A DNA stretch of 64,000 nt from Brachionus plicatilis (taxonomy: Eukaryota; Rotifera; Eurotatoria; Ploima; Brachionidae). The stretch's first letter is position 1, and each line of letters begins with the position of its first letter. The stretch is from assembly GCA_010279815.1 (NCBI GenBank), contig QEOQ01000508.1, forward strand, positions 1,449,129 through 1,513,128, in the 5' to 3' direction. Shown here piece by piece: positions 58,645 through 64,000 of the stretch. A program made the position numbers and the translations under genes. The notes under the pieces are model-generated. The model searched no databases. It was not told the origin of the DNA and saw nothing but the letters and a program-made list of their open reading frames with translations.

Positions 58645-58860
58645 TTAATTACATAAATTATTATGATTGCGTGTTGGTTTTAGCGAATGGGATTGGGCGT
58701 GGGCCGATTGAGCCAATGAGAGCGAATGCTGGATGGGTCTGAACGCACCAGCTATCATGTCAAGTCTCTCTCTTTCCAGTTGATTCAATGGAACGAGATT
58801 AGAGGAATTAAATTGATCGGAATCGAATGCCATTGACTGATCTATTCCCTTGGCAGGCAT
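58645..58860 (-). CDS. probable upstream coding exon of PRDM14 (unjoined)
   Basis: ATG at 58860 opens 71 codons: MPAKGIDQSMAFDSDQFNSS, then LVPLNQLERERLDMIAG and a Ser/His/Gln-rich end. Base composition and residue use are clearly coding-like. A donor GTAATTAAG lies at the end, but joining it to the acceptor at 58235 creates a stop codon; a donor inside it (GCTG then GTGCGT) would join in frame. It may therefore be a shorter first exon, an alternative first exon, or a separate small ORF. Placement just upstream on the same strand favours PRDM14. Confidence 0.45.
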   Translation of the reverse strand: MPAKGIDQSMAFDSDQFNSSNLVPLNQLERERLDMIAGAFRPIQHSLSLAQSAHAQSHSLKPTRNHNNLCN

Positions 58861-61800
58861 AAATTAACTGCGAGCCTAGTTACCATTTAATTGCTTTAAT
58901 AAGACGAGAGATGTCTTTGCTAAACAAATAAAAATTAATAGTCGCAATTACTCGACTAAGAAAACTCTACTGAACGGTTTCCGATTGCTATTAATATTGG
59001 TTTTTCTTTTCTCCTTTTTCTCTCTTTTTTTTTCTAATTTTATTACTTCGATTAGCAGAGACACACTGAATAGAAAATACACACTCATATCATAAAGCAT
59101 TAACTACATAGAACTAGTTTTGCATTCAATTAATTTTTCATTAATAATTCTGCTTTAACTTTGCATTCCATTTAAATGGAATTTGTTCTTGAACAAAAAA
59201 ATAAAAAATAAAAAAAAATTAGTTGCTAATAACTAGACTACGAACTGAAGCCCTGTGCTGTTTACTCAACGACTAAAAATATTTTACCATCTAATCACTG
59301 CTCGTAATCTAAAAAAGCACTAGGCATACTTCTCATATAATCACAAAACAGGTTACCTCAAAATATAGACAAAGCTTTGCTACACACATGCAAACCTAGA
59401 TTGTTCACAGTCGATTGATAATGATGCTGATTCACTAGATCACTTTGCTGTTACTTTAATCTTTAAAATTAAGACAAAGTCTAGCTAGGCATATTTGTTA
59501 GTCAATCAAACCCTACTCTGTTTTTCTTGGGCCATTATGGGAACTAACTGCTGAAATCTTTTGCGAGAGTATTTCATAATGGGTAATAATTTATTCCTTT
59601 TCTATCCTAACGGGTGATATGAGAGACGTGCATCACCATATGAGTTGATCATCTACACTGCAATTGTTACTCCGACGAAACCTTTTTTTTTTTAATGAAA
59701 GAGGTTTAAACATGAGCCCCATACTGCAGAGATATTTTTAAGATTTTTTTTCTACCTTTGATCCTCTGCTTGTATCACTAACACACAAACCATTAGCAAT
59801 ATTTTACAATTGAGTGCCTTAGAAAAATACTAAAAATCCTTGCGGCCAAACACAATTACAAATGAAGAGCTACACAAAGACTGCGGCTCACTCAAAGTGG
59901 CATGGGTTAGCGACATTTTAGTCGATTCCACTGGATTTATTTAGTTAGCTTGGTCATGAGTGTTTAAGTAAAGAGAGAGTATAAATTGTTACTTTAAATT
60001 TTTTAAATTATTTTTTTTTTCAGAAATTACTCAATCACTAACTATTGTCACATAAAAAATAACTCTTTTCTAACTTAAATAATTTTAAAGCATTTATTTT
60101 TATCTTATATTTTAATTATATTATTTTATTATTTTTTAAAGTAGGAACTAAGATTATTTGGACGAAAGTAAAGACTAAGACCCATTCCAAACTACCAGGG
60201 TATAACCCGAACTTTATTTTTAATAAAATAATTAAAATAAAATTTAATTTTTAAATTGTATATCTGAATTTTTCTAGACTTTGGTTTGTCAGCTGGATCA
60301 AATAAATAAAAAAAAAACTAAAATCAAAGACCGTCCCAAGGTGACTAATGTAAACACAGCAGAATTATTTTAAACACAATTGTCTAAAAGAAATGCACCC
60401 AAAGCCAAAATTGACTCAGAGGAGAACAATTAAAAATTAAGCAAAAAATATACACACATCAATATCACCTTGAATAGAATGTTTTGAAGAAAAGATTCTA
60501 TGAAAATAAAACATTAAAGCATTATTAACAATTAATAAAAAAAATATCTTTTTTTAACTTGTTTATAACATTTTTAATGACTAGATTAAATTTTAGACTT
60601 TGTCCAACATTATAATATATTTGTTAGCTTTGCCAAATTATTGATCTGTCTTTTTTCTTGTTTATGTATGGTCTAAAAAGAAGGACCAAGGTCTTTTCTG
60701 CATATACAGACATCAACTCTCACACATTTTAAAATAAATAAATTAAAAAATTTTTTTTATTAAAATCATCACCAAATTAATATTTAATTATAAGTTGTTA
60801 GTAGAGCATGTCTGTCTGTAACATGTGACCCAACTTCTATTTACCACTCCTGCTAAACTATATTGTAATCTATTTGGCAAAAGTGTGCGCCGTTATTTAG
60901 TCTTTTTACAGTGATTTCAGTCGAGGGTCTTTCACAAAACATCATAAAGAATTAATTCACTTGTCGAACTCTCAATCAGTCACAAAAGCCTGAGCACAGT
61001 TGAATCAAGTGAATGAGCAAAATTAAAAGCAAAACGCCACTTTAGAACAGAAAATTTTAATTAACAAAAAAAATCTCTGTTTAAACTTAATATTTGATTT
61101 GTAATAAAAATTAAAAATAGAAAAACTCAATTAATTTTCAAATTAACACAAACGCCTAAATTGTGAATAGAAAAAAACTTAAATAAATAAAGAATGTCAA
61201 TTGTAGATTTAGTGTTGACTTTACTAACAAGACATCTCTCGTTTAGGGAATATTCCACCCAGACCTTTGGTATTCAGCAGCAAAAAAAAACTCTTTTTCA
61301 CTTTGTTCTAGTTAAAAAATTTTTACGGGAACATTAAATGTGAAGACAAAGCCAAACCACTTTGTTAACTGAAACTTTAGCAGTCAATTAAGCTTAAGTT
61401 AGCTCTTGATTTTTTGTTTGTTTTTTAATGGTGTTCCAAAGGCTCGAATTTATTTTAACACGATGTGTCTAATGCCGCTTTTTTGACTAATAATTAAAAA
61501 AAAATATTTTTTTTCATTTTTTCATATTACATAAATCTTTAGTGATGATGCACAAAAATGATTATAATTTTTTTTACCATTGCTGTCATCGAAGCATAGA
61601 AAGCCCGGGTCGCTCTTCTCTCACAAAACTCACAAGAAAACAAAAGTGAATTAATTAAAAAAAAAATTTTAATAAAATAAAAAAATTTTTTGTAACTTTA
61701 ATTTTTTGCTGAATAAAAATATTTCTTTAGACTTGTTTTATTTGTTTATATGTCTTAATAATTTTCGAACAAGGAGAAAAAGACATAGAAGAAAAATAAG

Positions 61801-64000
61801 CAAATGTTCTGCTTGATTAGCTCGACCACTTAAAGCATTTAATTTATTTGATAGTTGATCTTACAGTATGGAGCCAAGCTAATTTAAACGATTTGACGAT
61901 TAATCGCCTTGCCTTATCGAAATCAATTTACAAGAGTTAATCGTTTTTTCTTTTTTAACCAAGTTAGATTTTGTCTCCGAGCTAAACTTTCTTTTTTGTT
62001 TTGACACTTTATTTGATGATTGCAAAAATTCCATTTGCGAGAAATGTGTTTGGACTTACACTGGCCGATGGTCGGCCTGGTCTTTCATTAGATTTATCGC
62101 TTGTTTTAAAATAGAAAAAATACTAAACTCAAATCTTAATTAACTTAAAAGAATACACGTTAATCTAAAAAGTGAAATCAAACATCGGCCTCGTTTGTAT
62201 TTGTGTGTGAGAGAGAGAGAGAGAGAAATAAAGAGAGAAAGGATTAAAAGTCGTAGCATAGTGGCTGGTAGATAAGCGGCGGCAAGAAATTATCATTAAT
62301 GTAAATTTGATTAGTTAAGTAGTTATCTTTATCGTGCGAGTAAAGTAACTTGGTGTTTGTGTGTGTAACGCTAAGCATTAAACAAACAATCAATCAACGA
62401 GATACTCAATCAATAAGGCTCAATTAAAATGTAAATTATAGCTTGTTTGATATTCAAACTGAGCCGAGTCCTAGTTGATAAAAAACACAAACTATATCAT
62501 TTGGGTATCATGAGAATAAGGCGAATGACAAGAAAAACGATGTTTAAATATATGTCATGCAAATAGTGGCTTGTGATGTGTTAAATGTCGAGATGGCGGT
62601 CCCGTGAGCTTGTTTCTGCTTCGGATTAGAACACTTGATTTGTGACATGCTACTGATCCATGCTGAAAGCTTAATGCAGTTTTGTTGTTTGTCTTGGGCC
62701 TGTGAGATGCGATGTCTGTTTTGTTTCGGCAACGCCTGGTATTTGCTTTGCCTAGCTGATTTAATCCCCACTAAAAACACAAGGTCTTAGCCAGTTTCAA
62801 TTCAATCACTTCGAGTGTTTTTCTCTCGTATTATGACACGAGTTAAGTGGAATTTGAACTGGAAAAAATAATATATTTTTTTTCATTTTGTTAGAGATAA
62901 AAATCATCAATACTTAGAAGAAGAAGCAAAAAAAAACCAATCAAGTATTTTTAGAGAAAAAAATAAAGAATTCGTTTGATTGATCAAGTTGAATTTTTAT
63001 GCAACAAAGTTTTTTGCTAAATACAAAGTCTAATCACAAATTAAACACTCTCAATTAGTCAATTGATATTTGGAACGCGTTGGTTTATTTTGTGGAGTTG
63101 AATTATAAATTTGTTGTTGTTCATGTTTTATTTGGGTTCTTAATTACAAAGCCGTATAAATAATGTTTCTAAGGAATTAAAATATCTAAGATTTTAGTTG
63201 AACATTTTTTAAATCGTTTGATTCAAACACAAATTAGCTTACCTAGGAATTTAATTTTGAAATGCGTTAATATTATAAATTTTAGTTATAAAATTTATTT
63301 TTATTTATTTTAAACACCTTTATGAAATACACTAAAATAAAGCTTTATTTGGAAAAAAAATGTTTCTTTTTTCTTTTTTATTTATTAATCACTGCCGTCG
63401 ATAAAATTGTTATTATTTTATTTATAGAATAATTTTGGAGGGAACCAGTCAATAAAATTTGAGTGTTTTTTATTTTCAATACAATCCAAGTTTAACTCCA
63501 TCGGGGGGTAATAAAAAGATAATAAGAATTTTTCTGTAATAGTAAAAAAAAAGAAAAAAGATAAATTTTTTTTTTTAAAAAGTACAAATTAGTCACTGAA
63601 TTGACATAAAAATTTTCTCCTTAATTTAGAATTAATAATAAAACATTTTTTATTTAATTAAACTTGTATCAAAATAAGTAAAAATTTAAAAAGAAATTTT
63701 CTTTATAAATAAAAAAAAATAGAAAGATAAAAAATTAAAAAAAAAAAGTAGAATATAGTTAATGAATTTACAGCAAAATTTTCTATCTGAATTTTAATAA
63801 TAGCATATATTTGATTAATAAAAGTTGGCTTCTAATTATGGAGGCCAAAATTAATAAGAAAGGTTTAGGTTATGGTAAAAAAAGGGACGATAGATCAGCA
63901 TAAATTTTTTGAAAATAAATGCGAATAATTTAAATGAAAAAAATTATTTTATTAAATTTATCTATTTTAATATTTTAAATTAAAAATATAATAGAATTAA
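58861..64000. other. PRDM14 upstream region, candidate regulatory domain
   Basis: About 5 kb in which base composition is more balanced than in other spacers here, with few long A or T runs until about 63200, yet without a convincing exon. It contains many TAATTA/TTAATT homeodomain-like words and ATTGA/TCAAT words, and a 14-base word ACGAGAGATGTCTT at 58903-58916 that recurs inverted at 61229-61242. Possible 5' non-coding exons cannot be excluded; for example, a donor-like AATG then GTAAAA on the minus strand at about 61578. The open frame at 62544-62780 has no family resemblance. Confidence 0.4.
62202..62226. repeat. (GT)n(GA)n microsatellite
   Basis: Short compound dinucleotide run in the PRDM14 upstream region. 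Confidence 0.8.

Noticed and set aside
62544..62780. 78-codon minus-strand frame in the PRDM14 upstream region
   Set aside because: Low hydrophobic content, no splice context found and no family resemblance; more likely an open frame in balanced-composition non-coding DNA.

Overview
The window is animal nuclear DNA: very A+T-rich, with intron-containing genes whose GT-AG introns are mostly 19 to 60-odd bases to a few kb, and a metazoan gene set (PRDM14, ATRAID, stonin, vigilin, a bHLH-Orange factor). The composition, many 45-60 base introns and protein character fit a small lophotrochozoan such as a monogonont rotifer (Brachionus-like). That placement is inference; the sequence only shows an AT-rich protostome-like genome. 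There are no operons, CRISPR arrays or prokaryotic features. Most gene models below were rebuilt by joining exons by eye at GT-AG sites and checking that reading phase closes.

Layout. 1-670: last exon of a gene with a fibronectin III-like fold. 3589-9340 (minus): complete vigilin in two exons around a 2.1 kb intron that holds two palindromic elements, one interrupted by a 100-N gap. 9341-18290: about 9 kb of repeat-rich DNA with a near-perfect 1.58 kb palindromic DNA transposon flanked by 9-base duplications, two smaller inverted-repeat elements, an (ATT)n tract and a decayed non-LTR reverse transcriptase. 18295-19176 (minus): an unknown protein. 21158-22876 (plus): TRMT44. 25141-27501 (minus): an unknown eight-exon helical protein. 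28736-29735 (plus): a candidate seven-exon coiled-coil protein. 30453-37590 (minus): stonin/stoned B in three exons. 39369-40110 (minus): a four-exon CDP-alcohol phosphatidyltransferase. 40283-41128 (minus): MTAP. 41223-41692 (minus): a minimal bHLH-Orange (HELT/Hey-like) factor. 43899-45805: two unknown single-exon genes facing each other. 46599-47808 (minus): a SAC3D1-like protein in six exons. 47975-48505 (minus): frataxin. 48674-49983 (plus): ATRAID, head-to-head with frataxin. 52418-58235 (minus): PRDM14 with PR domain and five zinc fingers. 58236-64000: its upstream region, visibly less AT-monotonous than other spacers and a candidate regulatory domain.

Functionally these are unrelated housekeeping genes (RNA binding, tRNA modification, methionine salvage, iron-sulfur biogenesis, phospholipid synthesis, endocytosis) next to two developmental transcription factors. 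No pathway cluster is evident. The most noteworthy points are the PRDM14 reconstruction with its conserved N-terminal motif and missing sixth finger, the young Mutator/Merlin-like palindromic transposon, and several compact multi-exon genes that simple ORF calling misses.
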